The position numbers and the translations under genes were made by a program. This document shows positions 1 to 13,582 of a DNA stretch of 64,000 nucleotides, one piece after another; positions within the stretch are counted from its first letter, which is position 1, and each line of letters opens with the position of its first letter. Source of the DNA: Saccharopolyspora ipomoeae (lineage in GTDB: Bacteria; Actinomycetota; Actinomycetes; Mycobacteriales; Pseudonocardiaceae); assembly GCF_029952525.1 (NCBI RefSeq), contig NZ_JASAOF010000026.1:25506-89505 (forward strand), read 5' to 3'. The notes beneath the pieces are model-generated. The model searched no databases. It worked only from the letters and a program-made list of their open reading frames with translations, and had not been told where the DNA came from.

Positions 1-1151
1 AAGGTGTACTCGTGCACCTGCGGCTTGATCTCCTGCTTGGTCACACCCGGGGTCTTCTCCAGACCCGCCATGTCGATCTCGTTGTCGAAATGACCGATGT
101 TGCCCACGATCGCCTGGTGCTTCATCTTGGCCATGTGCTCGGCCTTGATGATGTCGTAATTACCCGTCGTCGTGATGAAGATGTCCGCGTACTCCACGAC
201 ATCCTCAAGCGTCTTGACCTCGTAGCCCTCCATCGCGGCCTGCAGCGCGCAGATCGGGTCGATCTCGGTCACGATCACCCGAGCACCCTGACCCCGCAAC
301 GACTCCGCCGAGCCCTTGCCGACGTCACCGAAACCGCAGATCACCGCGACCTTACCGCCGATGAGCACATCGGTGGCCCGGTTGATGCCATCCACCAGCG
401 AGTGACGGCAGCCGTACTTGTTGTCGAACTTCGACTTCGTCACCGAGTCGTTGACGTTGATCGCCGGGAACAGCAGCTCCTCGGACTTCACCAGCTCGTA
501 GAGCTTGTGAACACCCGTGGTCGTCTCCTCGGTCACACCCTTGATCTCAGCCGCGAGCTTGGTGAACCGCTGCTTGTCGTTCTCCAACGACTTGCGCAAC
601 GTCGACAGGACGACCTTGAACTCCTCCGGATCATCCGCACTCGGCTGCGGCACCGCACCCGCGGCCTCGAACTCCACACCCTTGTGCACCAGCAGCGTCG
701 CGTCGCCACCATCGTCGAGGATCATGTTGGCGACCTTGCCGTCACCGAAGTCCCACAGCTGATCGGTGCACCACCAGTAGTCCTCCAGCGTCTCGCCCTT
801 CCACGCGAACACCGGAACACCAGCAGGCTTCTCCGGGGTGCCGTTCGGGCCGACGACGACCGCGGCGGCGGCCTCGTCCTGAGTGGAGAAGATGTTGCAG
901 GACACCCAACGCACATCCGCACCCAGAGCGACCAGAGTCTCGATCAGCACAGCCGTCTGCACCGTCATGTGCAACGAACCCGCGATCCGGGCGCCCTTGA
1001 GCGGCTGGGAGCCGGCGTATTCCTTCCGCGTAGCCATCAGACCCGGCATCTCGTGCTCGGCCAGGCGGATCTGGTGACGACCGGCTTCGGCCAGCGCCAG
1101 GTCCTTCACGGCGAACTCGAGGCCGTTGACCTTCTGCAGCTTGACGCTCAT
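1..1151 (-). CDS. ahcY: S-adenosyl-L-homocysteine hydrolase (C-terminal end cut by window edge)
   Basis: Cytosolic NAD-dependent enzyme that reversibly splits S-adenosylhomocysteine into adenosine and homocysteine, relieving product inhibition of methyltransferases. The visible 383 residues match the family from the N-terminus: a NIFSTQDEAAAA stretch, GVEFEAAG, the NVNDSVTKSKFDN region and the NAD-binding Rossmann segment VICGFGDVGKGSA. The rest of the NAD domain and the C-terminal tail lie beyond position 1. The ATG at 1151 is preceded by an AGAAGGGAAG ribosome binding site. It is the last visible gene of the minus-strand betaine/methyl-cycle operon, 48 nt after metH, where it would remove the SAH made by the upstream glycine methyltransferase. 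Confidence 0.96.
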   Translation of the reverse strand, partial: MSVKLQKVNGLEFAVKDLALAEAGRHQIRLAEHEMPGLMATRKEYAGSQPLKGARIAGSLHMTVQTAVLIETLVALGADVRWVSCNIFSTQDEAAAAVVVGPNGTPEKPAGVPVFAWKGETLEDYWWCTDQLWDFGDGKVANMILDDGGDATLLVHKGVEFEAAGAVPQPSADDPEEFKVVLSTLRKSLENDKQRFTKLAAEIKGVTEETTTGVHKLYELVKSEELLFPAINVNDSVTKSKFDNKYGCRHSLVDGINRATDVLIGGKVAVICGFGDVGKGSAESLRGQGARVIVTEIDPICALQAAMEGYEVKTLEDVVEYADIFITTTGNYDIIKAEHMAKMKHQAIVGNIGHFDNEIDMAGLEKTPGVTKQEIKPQVHEYT

Positions 1152-1199
1152 GACTTCCCTTCTGTTTCTTTCTGATCGGCAGCTGATGGAACAGCGGAA

Positions 1200-4766
<3,567 letters not shown>

Positions 4767-4784
4767 GCCGCTACTCCCCGTTCG

Positions 4785-5759
4785 TCAGCGCAGCTTCGGC
4801 CCGATTTCGGCCGCCGCTTCGTCGCCGTAGGCCTCGGCGATGCGGGCCAGGAACGAGTCCTTTTCCACGTCGTACTCCTGCGGACCGTCGGTCTCCAGCG
4901 AGACGGTCGCCAGGGTGCAGCCCAGCTGCAGCGACCGCTCCAGGCTCAGACCGCCCTTGAGCCCGGCGAGGAAGCCGGCGCGAAGCGCGTCGCCGACGCC
5001 GGTCGGGTCACCCTTCTGCTTCTCCTTCGGGGGCTCGACCAGCAGCGTCTCCTCGCCCTTGGCCTTGACCTGGACGCCCTTCGGGCCGAGCGAGGTGACC
5101 CACTTGCCGACGCGGCCGAGGACCTCGTCCTCGGTCCAGCCGGTGCTCTGCAGCAGCAGGCCGTGCTCGTACTCGTTGGTGAACAGGTACTGCGCGCCGT
5201 CCACGAGTTTACGGATGTCGTCGCCTTCCATGCGGGCCAGCTGCTGGCCCGGGTCGGCGAGGAAGTTGTAGCCGCGGTCCCGGCACTCCTGGGTGTGCCG
5301 CACCATCGCTTCGGGGTCGTTCGCCGAGATGACGACGATGTCGAGACCGCCGAGGCGCTCGGCGACGGGCTTGAGCTCGATCTCCCGGGCCTCGCTCATC
5401 GCACCGGGGTAGAACGACGCGATCTGGTTGTGGTCGGCGTCGGTGGTGCACAGGAACCGAGCGGTGTGCTTGGTCTCGGAGACGTGCACGGACTCGGTGT
5501 CCACGCCGTGCCGCTCCAGCCACGAGCGATAGTCGTTGAAGTCCTGGCCGACCGCGCCCACCAGCGTCGAGGTCACGCCCAGCTTGCCGAGGCCGAAGGT
5601 GATGTTGCCGGCGATCCCGCCGCGGCGCACCTCCAGCTCGTCGACCAGGAACGACAGCGAGACCTGCTCCAGCCGGTCGGCCACGAGCTGCTCGGTGATC
5701 CTACCGGGGTAGGACATCAGGTGGTCGGTGGCGATCGAACCGGTCACCGCAATCCGCAC
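4785..5759 (-). CDS. adoK: Adenosine kinase, PfkB family
   Basis: PfkB-family sugar/nucleoside kinase of about 324 residues, most like the actinobacterial adenosine kinase Rv2202c rather than the eukaryotic form. It phosphorylates adenosine to AMP with ATP. Visible hallmarks are the N-terminal GSIATDHL, the RRGGIAGNITFGLGKLG substrate region and the C-terminal GDPTGVGDALRAGF anion-hole motif, whose catalytic Asp is near residue 255. The frame is open to a GTG at 5777, but the AAGGAG at 5774-5769 lies 9 nt before the GTG at 5759, so the start is placed there. In this operon it pulls SAH hydrolysis forward by removing adenosine. Confidence 0.9.
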   Translation of the reverse strand: MRIAVTGSIATDHLMSYPGRITEQLVADRLEQVSLSFLVDELEVRRGGIAGNITFGLGKLGVTSTLVGAVGQDFNDYRSWLERHGVDTESVHVSETKHTARFLCTTDADHNQIASFYPGAMSEAREIELKPVAERLGGLDIVVISANDPEAMVRHTQECRDRGYNFLADPGQQLARMEGDDIRKLVDGAQYLFTNEYEHGLLLQSTGWTEDEVLGRVGKWVTSLGPKGVQVKAKGEETLLVEPPKEKQKGDPTGVGDALRAGFLAGLKGGLSLERSLQLGCTLATVSLETDGPQEYDVEKDSFLARIAEAYGDEAAAEIGPKLR

Positions 5760-5781
5760 TTTGAATAACTCCTTCACCAGG

Positions 5782-5828
5782 GCAGGCTGCGGGACACGGC
5801 CATTTCTGGGCGGCGCCCCGCAGCCTGC
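5782..5828 (-). terminator. Intra-operon hairpin between metK and adoK
   Basis: Perfect 12-bp stem (GCAGGCTGCGGG at 5782-5793, complement at 5817-5828) with a 23-nt loop, in the gap between metK and the adenosine kinase. There is no U-tract. It may be an attenuator or an mRNA-processing/stability element that sets different levels of metK and the downstream genes. The structure is seen; the role is inferred. Confidence 0.5.
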
Positions 5829-5852
5829 GACAGCTTCGTCGGTTTTGGTGGC

Positions 5853-7055
5853 TTACAGACCGGCAGCGGCCTTGAGGGCCGCGGCGCGGTCGGTGTTCTC
5901 CCACGGCAGGTCGACGTCGCTGCGCCCGAAGTGACCGTAAGCCGCGGTCGGGGCGTAGATGGGCCGAAGGAGGTCGAGGTCACGCACGATCGCGCCGGGG
6001 CGCAGGTCGAAGACCTCGTTGATGGCGGCCTGGATCTTGACCGGGTCGACGTTCTCGGTGCCGAAGGTCTCGACGAACAGGCCGACCGGGGCGGCCTTGC
6101 CGATCGCGTAGGCGACCTGGACCTCGATGCGGCCGGCCAGACCGGCGGCGACCGCGTTCTTGGCCACCCAGCGCATGGCGTAGGCCGCGGAGCGGTCCAC
6201 CTTCGACGGGTCCTTGCCCGAGAAGGCGCCACCACCGTGGCGGGCCATGCCGCCGTAGGTGTCGACGATGATCTTCCGGCCGGTCAGACCGGCGTCGCCC
6301 ATCGGGCCACCGAGGACGAAGCGGCCGGTCGGGTTGATCAGGACGCGGGCGTCGCTCGCGTCCAGACCGGCGCGCTCCAGCTCCGGAGCGATGACGTGCT
6401 TCTGGATGTCGCCGACCAGCTGGCCGTCGAGGTCGATCTCCTCGGCGTGCTGGGTCGACAGCACCACGGTGTCCAGGCGCACGGCCTGGTCGCCCGCGTA
6501 CTCGACGGTGACCTGGGTCTTGCCGTCGGCGCGCAGGTACGGCAGCGTGCCGTCCTTGCGCACGTTGGTCAGCCGACGCGACATGCGGTGCGCCAAGGTG
6601 ATCGGCAGCGGCGCCAGCTCGTCGGTGTCGTTGCAGGCGTAGCCGAACATGAGGCCCTGGTCGCCGGCGCCCTGCTTGGCGATCTCGTCCTCGCTGCCCT
6701 CGACGCGCTTCTCGTGCGCCTCGTCGACGCCCTGCGCGATGTCCGGGGACTGCTTGCCGATCGCGACGTTGACACCGCAGGTCTCGCCGTCGAATCCCTT
6801 GATCGAGGAGTCGTAGCCGATCTCCAGGATCTTCTCCCGAACCAGGCTCGGGACGTCGATGTTGGCCTTCGTGGTGACCTCACCGGCGACGTGCACCTGG
6901 CCGGTGGTGACCATGGTTTCCACCGCGACGCGGGACTTCGGGTCCTGGGCCAGGTAGGCGTCCAGGATCGAGTCGCTGATCGCGTCGCACATCTTGTCGG
7001 GGTGGCCCTCGGTCACCGACTCACTGGTGAACAACCGGCGGTTGATCTCACTCAC
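5853..7055 (-). CDS. metK: S-adenosylmethionine synthetase
   Basis: Makes S-adenosylmethionine from methionine and ATP. The 400 residues are the standard length and contain the signature GHPDKMCD (residues 17-24), the GAGDQGLMFGY loop near 128 and the glycine-rich GGGAFSGKDPSKVDRSAAY near 276. The GTG start at 7055 follows GAGGTGAGGAG. It lies 74 nt downstream of the betaine-forming methyltransferase in the same transcription direction, supplying its methyl donor. No other metK is visible in the window, so this may be the housekeeping copy as well as the one dedicated to betaine. Confidence 0.97.
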   Translation of the reverse strand: MSEINRRLFTSESVTEGHPDKMCDAISDSILDAYLAQDPKSRVAVETMVTTGQVHVAGEVTTKANIDVPSLVREKILEIGYDSSIKGFDGETCGVNVAIGKQSPDIAQGVDEAHEKRVEGSEDEIAKQGAGDQGLMFGYACNDTDELAPLPITLAHRMSRRLTNVRKDGTLPYLRADGKTQVTVEYAGDQAVRLDTVVLSTQHAEEIDLDGQLVGDIQKHVIAPELERAGLDASDARVLINPTGRFVLGGPMGDAGLTGRKIIVDTYGGMARHGGGAFSGKDPSKVDRSAAYAMRWVAKNAVAAGLAGRIEVQVAYAIGKAAPVGLFVETFGTENVDPVKIQAAINEVFDLRPGAIVRDLDLLRPIYAPTAAYGHFGRSDVDLPWENTDRAAALKAAAGL

Positions 7056-7129
7056 GACTGCTCCTCACCTCACAAGCTTTGCAGCTTTGATCCTTGCGTA
7101 CGGTAGTCAGGTTGGTTACCAGGGGGGAC

Positions 7130-8830
<1,701 letters not shown>

Positions 8831-9770
8831 TTTCACTCCCACCACTCACGTTGGTCATGCGCCACCCACGAACTTCAGGCATGCGCAAATCCGTGCCCCG
8901 AGCATGTGTCTCGCGGCCGTGCGGGTCGCCACTGCGAAAAAAGGCAACACCTCCGACCGGCGCGGGCAGCCGAGAAAACGCTCAAGGCCGCAACACCAAC
9001 GCCGATCACACTCGGTCGGCACCCTTGCCCACCGGCGCAACGCATTTCCGTGCGTCGCTTAACCAACCTAGGCGAAGGAGATCACGAAGCAAGCGTACAA
9101 ACGTGTGACGGTAATCACCGCAATGCGATGATTGCGTGATTCCCATTGTCACCCTGGGTGAAAAAATGCGCGATCACCAGCGCAGATTCAAGATGATTTT
9201 GAACCCGATAACGATCACGTGAGTGCAACAAAATCTTGGAAGATGTACACTGACGCGCGCCCGATATAGCACAATGTTCGCGCTATTTCAAGAGTTCCGA
9301 TCGACAAAGATTCGACGAATCTGTTGAATAGCCGATGCGGCGGTTGACTTTTTGCTCCTCGCGCTACTTGCATCGAAGAGCGGAGCACGGATGTTACGGC
9401 GTTCACCGCCCGAGCGCCATAACTTTTTCCCCAGTATCAGTCAATCGGTGCATCCACCTCGTCCGCGCAGAACCGATCCAGCACTCGCGCACCGCCTCCC
9501 ACCAGCCACGATGCCGGAACCCCCGGCTCGCCGACGCGGCTTCTCCGGGCCGGGAAATCGTCATCCCGAGCCCCCTGCGCGCCCCCGAGGCGATGGTGAT
9601 CTTGCGCGCGGTGCTCCGTCGAACCGTTCCGGGCACCAGCCCAACGGGTGGACCGGTTGCTCCGATGTGCGGGTTTCGGCTCGTCCTCGTTGACGGCTCG
9701 TTCGGTTGTGGTCATTGTTGTTGATTACTGGTGATTTTCTTTCGGAATTTCCGGCGTCAAGGAGGACTCC
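8831..9770. other. Long divergent intergenic region upstream of the betaine operon
   Basis: About 940 bases between the divergent betaine operon and the GH2 gene, without a convincing gene. The middle part (about 9100-9370) is clearly richer in A/T than the rest of the window, as expected of promoter DNA. It holds the 8-bp palindrome TCACGTGA near 9218 and a TTGACT at 9344-9349 that could be a -35 element for rightward transcription. Open frames here, such as one at 9335-9724, lack family resemblance and a ribosome binding site. Confidence 0.5.
9065..9092 (-). promoter_or_regulatory. Candidate promoter of the betaine/methyl-cycle operon
   Basis: On the minus strand TTGCTT (9092-9087) and TAGGTT (9070-9065) are separated by 16 nt. 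TAGGTT is a common actinomycete -10 form. It would give a 5' leader of about 225 nt before the ATG at 8830, long enough for osmotic or riboswitch control, although I recognise no known riboswitch. Prediction by eye only. Confidence 0.25.
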
Positions 9771-11579
9771 GTGTTCCGACCTGTCACGACGATTGCCACC
9801 GCACTCCTGCTGACCCTCTCCGGAGCACCCGCATCGATGGCCACCGCCGCACCGGCCTGGCGACCCCAGGACCCACCGCTGACCACGCCCTGGACCGACC
9901 AGGTCGGCCCGGACAACGCCCTGCCCGAGTACCCCCGCCCGCAGCTGACCCGCGAGCGCTGGCTCAACCTCAACGGCCTGTGGGACTACACCGGCGGCGA
10001 CCACGCCCGCGAGCAGATACTCGTCCCCTACCCGCCCGAGTCGGCCCTGTCGGGCGTGCAGCGCCACGACGACCGGATGGTCTACGAGCGCTCCTTCGAG
10101 GTGCCCGCCGACTGGTCCGGGCAGCGGCTGATCCTGCACTTCGGAGCCGTCGACCAGCGCGCCGAGGTCTCGGTCAACGGCAGGCAGGTGGCCGTGCACG
10201 AGGGCGGCTACACCGCCTTCGAGGCCGACATCACCGACGCCGTGCGCCCCGGTGAGCCGCAGCGGCTCACCGTCGCCGTCTCGGACGGCAACGAGACCGC
10301 CCCCCACCCGCTGGGCAAGCAGCGCAACGACCCCGGCGGGATCCTCTACACCGGCGCCTCGGGCATCTGGCAGACGGTGTGGCTCGAACCCGTCGCCCCG
10401 GAGCACGTCACCGGTCTGGACATCACCCCGGACCTGACCGGCTTCGACCTCGCCGCCGAGACCTCCGCCGCCGACGGGGCTCAGGTCGAGGTCGCGGTGC
10501 GCGACGCCGGGGGAACCGAGGTCACCCGCACCACCGGACCGGCCGATCAGCCGGTGCGCGTGGACGTCCCGCAACCGCACCTGTGGACCCCGGACGACCC
10601 CCACCTCTACGACCTGACCGTGCGGCTGCTCGGCGCCGACGGCGCGGTCCTCGACGAGGTCGGCAGCTACACGGGTCTGCGCACCACCGGTCTGGTCAAC
10701 GACGAGCAGGGGCGGCCGCGGCTGGCCCTCAACGGGAAGATCGTCTTCCACCACGGTCCGCTGGACCAGGGCTACTGGCCGGACGGCATCTACACCGCGC
10801 CGACCGACGAGGCGCTGCGGTTCGACCTGGACAAGACCAAGGAACTGGGCTTCAACACGGTCCGCAAGCACGTCAAGGTCGAGCCGGCGCGCTGGTACTA
10901 CTGGGCCGACCGGCTCGGGCTGATGGTCTGGCAGGACATGCCGTCGCTGCCGATCGACCTGGACATCCCGCCGGAGGACAGCCCGCCGCCGTCGGAGGAG
11001 ATGAAGGCGAACTACCGCGCCGAGTGGGTCGACATCATCGACCAGCTGCGCAGCTCGCCCTCCATCGTGGCGTGGGTGCCGTTCAACGAGGGCTGGGGCG
11101 AGTTCGACACCGCCGAGATCACCGACCTGACCCGGCGCACCGACCCGACCCGGCTGATCAACCCCTCCAGCGGCGTGAACTGCTGCTACTCGCTGCCCGA
11201 CAGCGGCGCGGGGGACATCTACGACGACCACACCTACGTGGGGCCGGGCGCGCCGACCGTCGAGGACGGCCGGGCCGTCGTCGACGGCGAGTACGGCGGG
11301 CTGGGGCTGGCCGAGGAAGGGCACCTGTGGCCCGGCGAGCCCAGCGCCTACGAGATGACCGACAGCAGGGAGCAGCTGACCCGGCGCTACGGCGAGGTCA
11401 GCGACGAGCTGGCGCGCGTCATCGGGGCCAACGGCCTGTCGGCGGCGATCTACACCCAGACCACCGACGTGGAGAACGAGGTCAACGGCTTCCTCACCTA
11501 CGACCGCCAGGTCATGAAGCCGGACGTGGCCGCGGTGCGCGAGCACAACATCGCCGCGATCGAGGCGGGGAGCAGATGA
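9771..11579 (+). CDS. Secreted glycoside hydrolase family 2 protein (beta-galactosidase/glucuronidase-like)
   Basis: A 602-residue exported glycosidase. A Sec-type signal peptide (about 1-27, ending ATAAP) precedes the GH2 sugar-binding jelly-roll (about 65-205), an immunoglobulin-like domain (about 210-310) and a TIM barrel. The acid/base Glu is in WVPFNEGWGE (E440) and the likely nucleophile is in DGEYGG (E507). The GTG start at 9771 has a strong AAGGAGG nearby. It is followed after 8 nt by an exported mutarotase, suggesting the pair frees and equilibrates a reducing sugar outside the cell. The exact sugar (galactoside, glucuronide or other) cannot be told from sequence. Confidence 0.88.
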   Translation: MFRPVTTIATALLLTLSGAPASMATAAPAWRPQDPPLTTPWTDQVGPDNALPEYPRPQLTRERWLNLNGLWDYTGGDHAREQILVPYPPESALSGVQRHDDRMVYERSFEVPADWSGQRLILHFGAVDQRAEVSVNGRQVAVHEGGYTAFEADITDAVRPGEPQRLTVAVSDGNETAPHPLGKQRNDPGGILYTGASGIWQTVWLEPVAPEHVTGLDITPDLTGFDLAAETSAADGAQVEVAVRDAGGTEVTRTTGPADQPVRVDVPQPHLWTPDDPHLYDLTVRLLGADGAVLDEVGSYTGLRTTGLVNDEQGRPRLALNGKIVFHHGPLDQGYWPDGIYTAPTDEALRFDLDKTKELGFNTVRKHVKVEPARWYYWADRLGLMVWQDMPSLPIDLDIPPEDSPPPSEEMKANYRAEWVDIIDQLRSSPSIVAWVPFNEGWGEFDTAEITDLTRRTDPTRLINPSSGVNCCYSLPDSGAGDIYDDHTYVGPGAPTVEDGRAVVDGEYGGLGLAEEGHLWPGEPSAYEMTDSREQLTRRYGEVSDELARVIGANGLSAAIYTQTTDVENEVNGFLTYDRQVMKPDVAAVREHNIAAIEAGSR

Positions 11580-11587
11580 GGAGACCG

Positions 11588-12595
11588 ATGAAGATCAACA
11601 GACGCGGTGCGTTGCTGGGGGCCGCCGGTGCGGCCGGTGCGGCGGCGGTCCTGCCCGGGGCCGCCCAGGCCGCGCCCGCCGCTCCCCCGACCGCGAACGG
11701 CCGCCTCCACGAGATCGGCGCGGGACGGCATCGCGTCCTGGTCGGCGGAGTGGCGGCCACGGTTCTGTCGTGGACGGTCGACGGCCGGGAGATGCTGCTG
11801 ACCCACGATCCCGAGGACGTCGGCGAGGGCTACCAGGGCAAGACGATCCTGCCGTGGGCCAACCGGATCGACCACGGCGCCTACACCTTCGAGGGCGAGG
11901 AGCTGCAGGTCGCGATCAACGAGCCGGAGCGCGACGCCGCGCTGCACGGGCTGATGAGCTTCGTGGAGTGGTCCCCGGTGTCGCACCGCGCGGACTCGGT
12001 GGTGCTGGAGCACGTGCTGCCACCGGACTACGGCTACCCGTTCCGGCTGGCGTTCCGCATCGAGTTCCGAGTGGACGACCGCGGTTTCTCCAGCACCCTG
12101 TCGGCCACCAACGTCGGGCGCGGCCCGGCCCCGTTCGGCACCGCCAACCACACCTACCTGGCGGCGGCTCCGGGAACCCGGATCGACGACATCGAGCTGG
12201 AGATCCCAGCCGACACCTACTACGTCGTCAACGACCGCCTCATCCCGACCGGCACGGCACCGGTGGAGGGCACCGAGTACGACTTCCGCTCGGCCAGGCC
12301 GATCGGGCGGACCACGATGGACACCGCCTTCACCGGACTGCACCACGAAGGCGGCGAAGCGGTGGTCCGGTTCCGGCGCCCGGACGTCGACGTGGAGCTG
12401 TGGGTCGACGAGTCCCACCACTACCTGCAGGTCTACACCGACGACGATCCGAGCACCGATCGCCCGGGCCGGCAGGGCCTCACCGTGGAACCGATGACGT
12501 TGGCGCCCAACGCTTTCGTCACCGGCGACGGTCTGATCGTCCTCCAGCCGGGACGGACCCGCACCGGCACCTGGGGCTACCGCCTCGCCGAGTGA
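11588..12595 (+). CDS. Tat-exported aldose 1-epimerase (mutarotase) family protein
   Basis: 335 residues. The N-terminus MKINRRGALLGAAG is a twin-arginine signal followed by a long Ala/Gly-rich hydrophobic run to an AQA-AP cleavage site, so the protein is probably exported folded. The body is galactose-mutarotase-like: GKTILPWANRI, a His in ALHGLMSF, a second His in GTANHTYLA and the C-terminal LTVEPMT segment matching the conserved catalytic-Glu region. It interconverts the alpha and beta anomers of an aldose. The ATG at 11588 follows a GAGGAG. It is translationally close to the GH2 gene, so they very likely form an operon. Confidence 0.88.
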   Translation: MKINRRGALLGAAGAAGAAAVLPGAAQAAPAAPPTANGRLHEIGAGRHRVLVGGVAATVLSWTVDGREMLLTHDPEDVGEGYQGKTILPWANRIDHGAYTFEGEELQVAINEPERDAALHGLMSFVEWSPVSHRADSVVLEHVLPPDYGYPFRLAFRIEFRVDDRGFSSTLSATNVGRGPAPFGTANHTYLAAAPGTRIDDIELEIPADTYYVVNDRLIPTGTAPVEGTEYDFRSARPIGRTTMDTAFTGLHHEGGEAVVRFRRPDVDVELWVDESHHYLQVYTDDDPSTDRPGRQGLTVEPMTLAPNAFVTGDGLIVLQPGRTRTGTWGYRLAE

Positions 12596-12611
12596 TCTCA
12601 CCGCCCGCGGT

Positions 12612-12657
12612 CTCGTGGGGGTGGGTGGTTTCAGCGGAAACCGCCCACCCCCGCGAG
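12612..12657 (+). terminator. Terminator after the GH2-mutarotase operon
   Basis: A 20-bp near-perfect stem (12612-12631 with 12638-12657, two G-U pairs) with a 6-nt loop CAGCGG directly after the mutarotase stop. There is no U-tail, as is usual for actinomycetes. Confidence 0.8.
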
Positions 12658-12673
12658 CGTTAGGGTGTGGCAC

Positions 12674-13510
12674 GTGGCCGACTACATCCAGATCCCCACG
12701 CCTGCGGGCGAGTTCGACGCGTTGACCGCGGGCCCCGAGGACGGGCGCCCGGTGCTGCTGCTGCACGGATTCCCGGAAGCGGCGGTCGAGTGGAGCGAGC
12801 AGCTGGGCGTGCTCGGCGGCGCCGAGTGCTTCGCCGTGGCCCCGGACCAGCGGGGCTACTCCTCCGGCGTCCGGCCGCAGCAGGTCGCCGACTACCGGAT
12901 GGACGAGCTCGTCGGCGACGTGCTGGCCATCGCCGACCACTTCGGGTGGCAGCGCTTCGACCTGGTCGGCCACGACTGGGGCGCGGCGGTGGCGTGGTCG
13001 GTGGCCGCCGAGCACCCCGACCGCGTTCGCACCCTTACGGCGGTGTCGATCCCGCACCTGGACGCCTTCACCCGGGCGGTGCGCGAGGACGAGGACCAGC
13101 AGCAGCGCTCGGCCTACATGCAGGCGCTGCGCTCCTCCACCGCCGAGAAGACGCTGCTGGCCGACAACGCCGCCAAGCTGCGGCGGATCTACTACCCGGG
13201 CGTCCCGGAGCACCACGTCGACGACTACGTCCAGCGGCTCACCGAGCCGGGCGCCCTGACCGGGGCGCTCAACTGGTACCGGGCGTCGCGGTTCAACGGC
13301 GAGATCGGCCCGATCACCGTGCCCACGCTGTACGTGTGGAGCACCGAGGACGTCGCGGTCGGATCCACCGCCGCGCTGGCCACCGAACGGCACGTCACCG
13401 GGCCCTACCGGTTCGAGATGCTGCAGGAGGTCTCGCACTGGATCCCCGAGGAGGCGCCGGACTCGCTGACCCGCCTGCTGCTGCAGCACCTTCTCGCGCA
13501 CCCCGAGTGA
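12674..13510 (+). CDS. Alpha/beta hydrolase, epoxide hydrolase-like
   Basis: A 278-residue alpha/beta-fold hydrolase. HGFPE (residues 31-35) forms the oxyanion hole. The nucleophile elbow is GHDWGA with Asp101, which points to epoxide hydrolase or haloalkane dehalogenase chemistry rather than a serine esterase. The catalytic His is in VSHWIPEEAP near the C-terminus. The frame is open to a GTG at 12665, but TAGGGT at 12661-12666 lies exactly 7 nt before the GTG at 12674, suggesting a leaderless transcript that begins there. The substrate is unknown, and a small-molecule epoxide detoxification role is only a guess. Confidence 0.85.
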   Translation: MADYIQIPTPAGEFDALTAGPEDGRPVLLLHGFPEAAVEWSEQLGVLGGAECFAVAPDQRGYSSGVRPQQVADYRMDELVGDVLAIADHFGWQRFDLVGHDWGAAVAWSVAAEHPDRVRTLTAVSIPHLDAFTRAVREDEDQQQRSAYMQALRSSTAEKTLLADNAAKLRRIYYPGVPEHHVDDYVQRLTEPGALTGALNWYRASRFNGEIGPITVPTLYVWSTEDVAVGSTAALATERHVTGPYRFEMLQEVSHWIPEEAPDSLTRLLLQHLLAHPE

Positions 13511-13519
13511 TCTCTTGCC

Positions 13520-13564
13520 GGTGGAGGTCCGGGCGGTGAGCATGATTCCGTCCGGACTTCCGCC
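13520..13564 (+). terminator. Imperfect hairpin between hydrolase and ThDP gene
   Basis: Arms of 13 nt (13520-13532 and 13552-13564, 11 of 13 pairing as Watson-Crick) with a 19-nt loop, just after the hydrolase stop. Probably a terminator. Confidence 0.5.
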
Positions 13565-13582
13565 GTGCCGACAGGAGTGCTC

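Noticed and set aside
7056..7129. Possible SAM or SAH riboswitch before metK
   Set aside because: The gap is only 74 nt and I could not fold any known SAM or SAH riboswitch core. A covariance-model search would be decisive.
9335..9724. 129-codon frame upstream of the GH2 gene
   Set aside because: No ribosome binding site, no recognisable domain, and it lies in A/T-richer promoter-like DNA.
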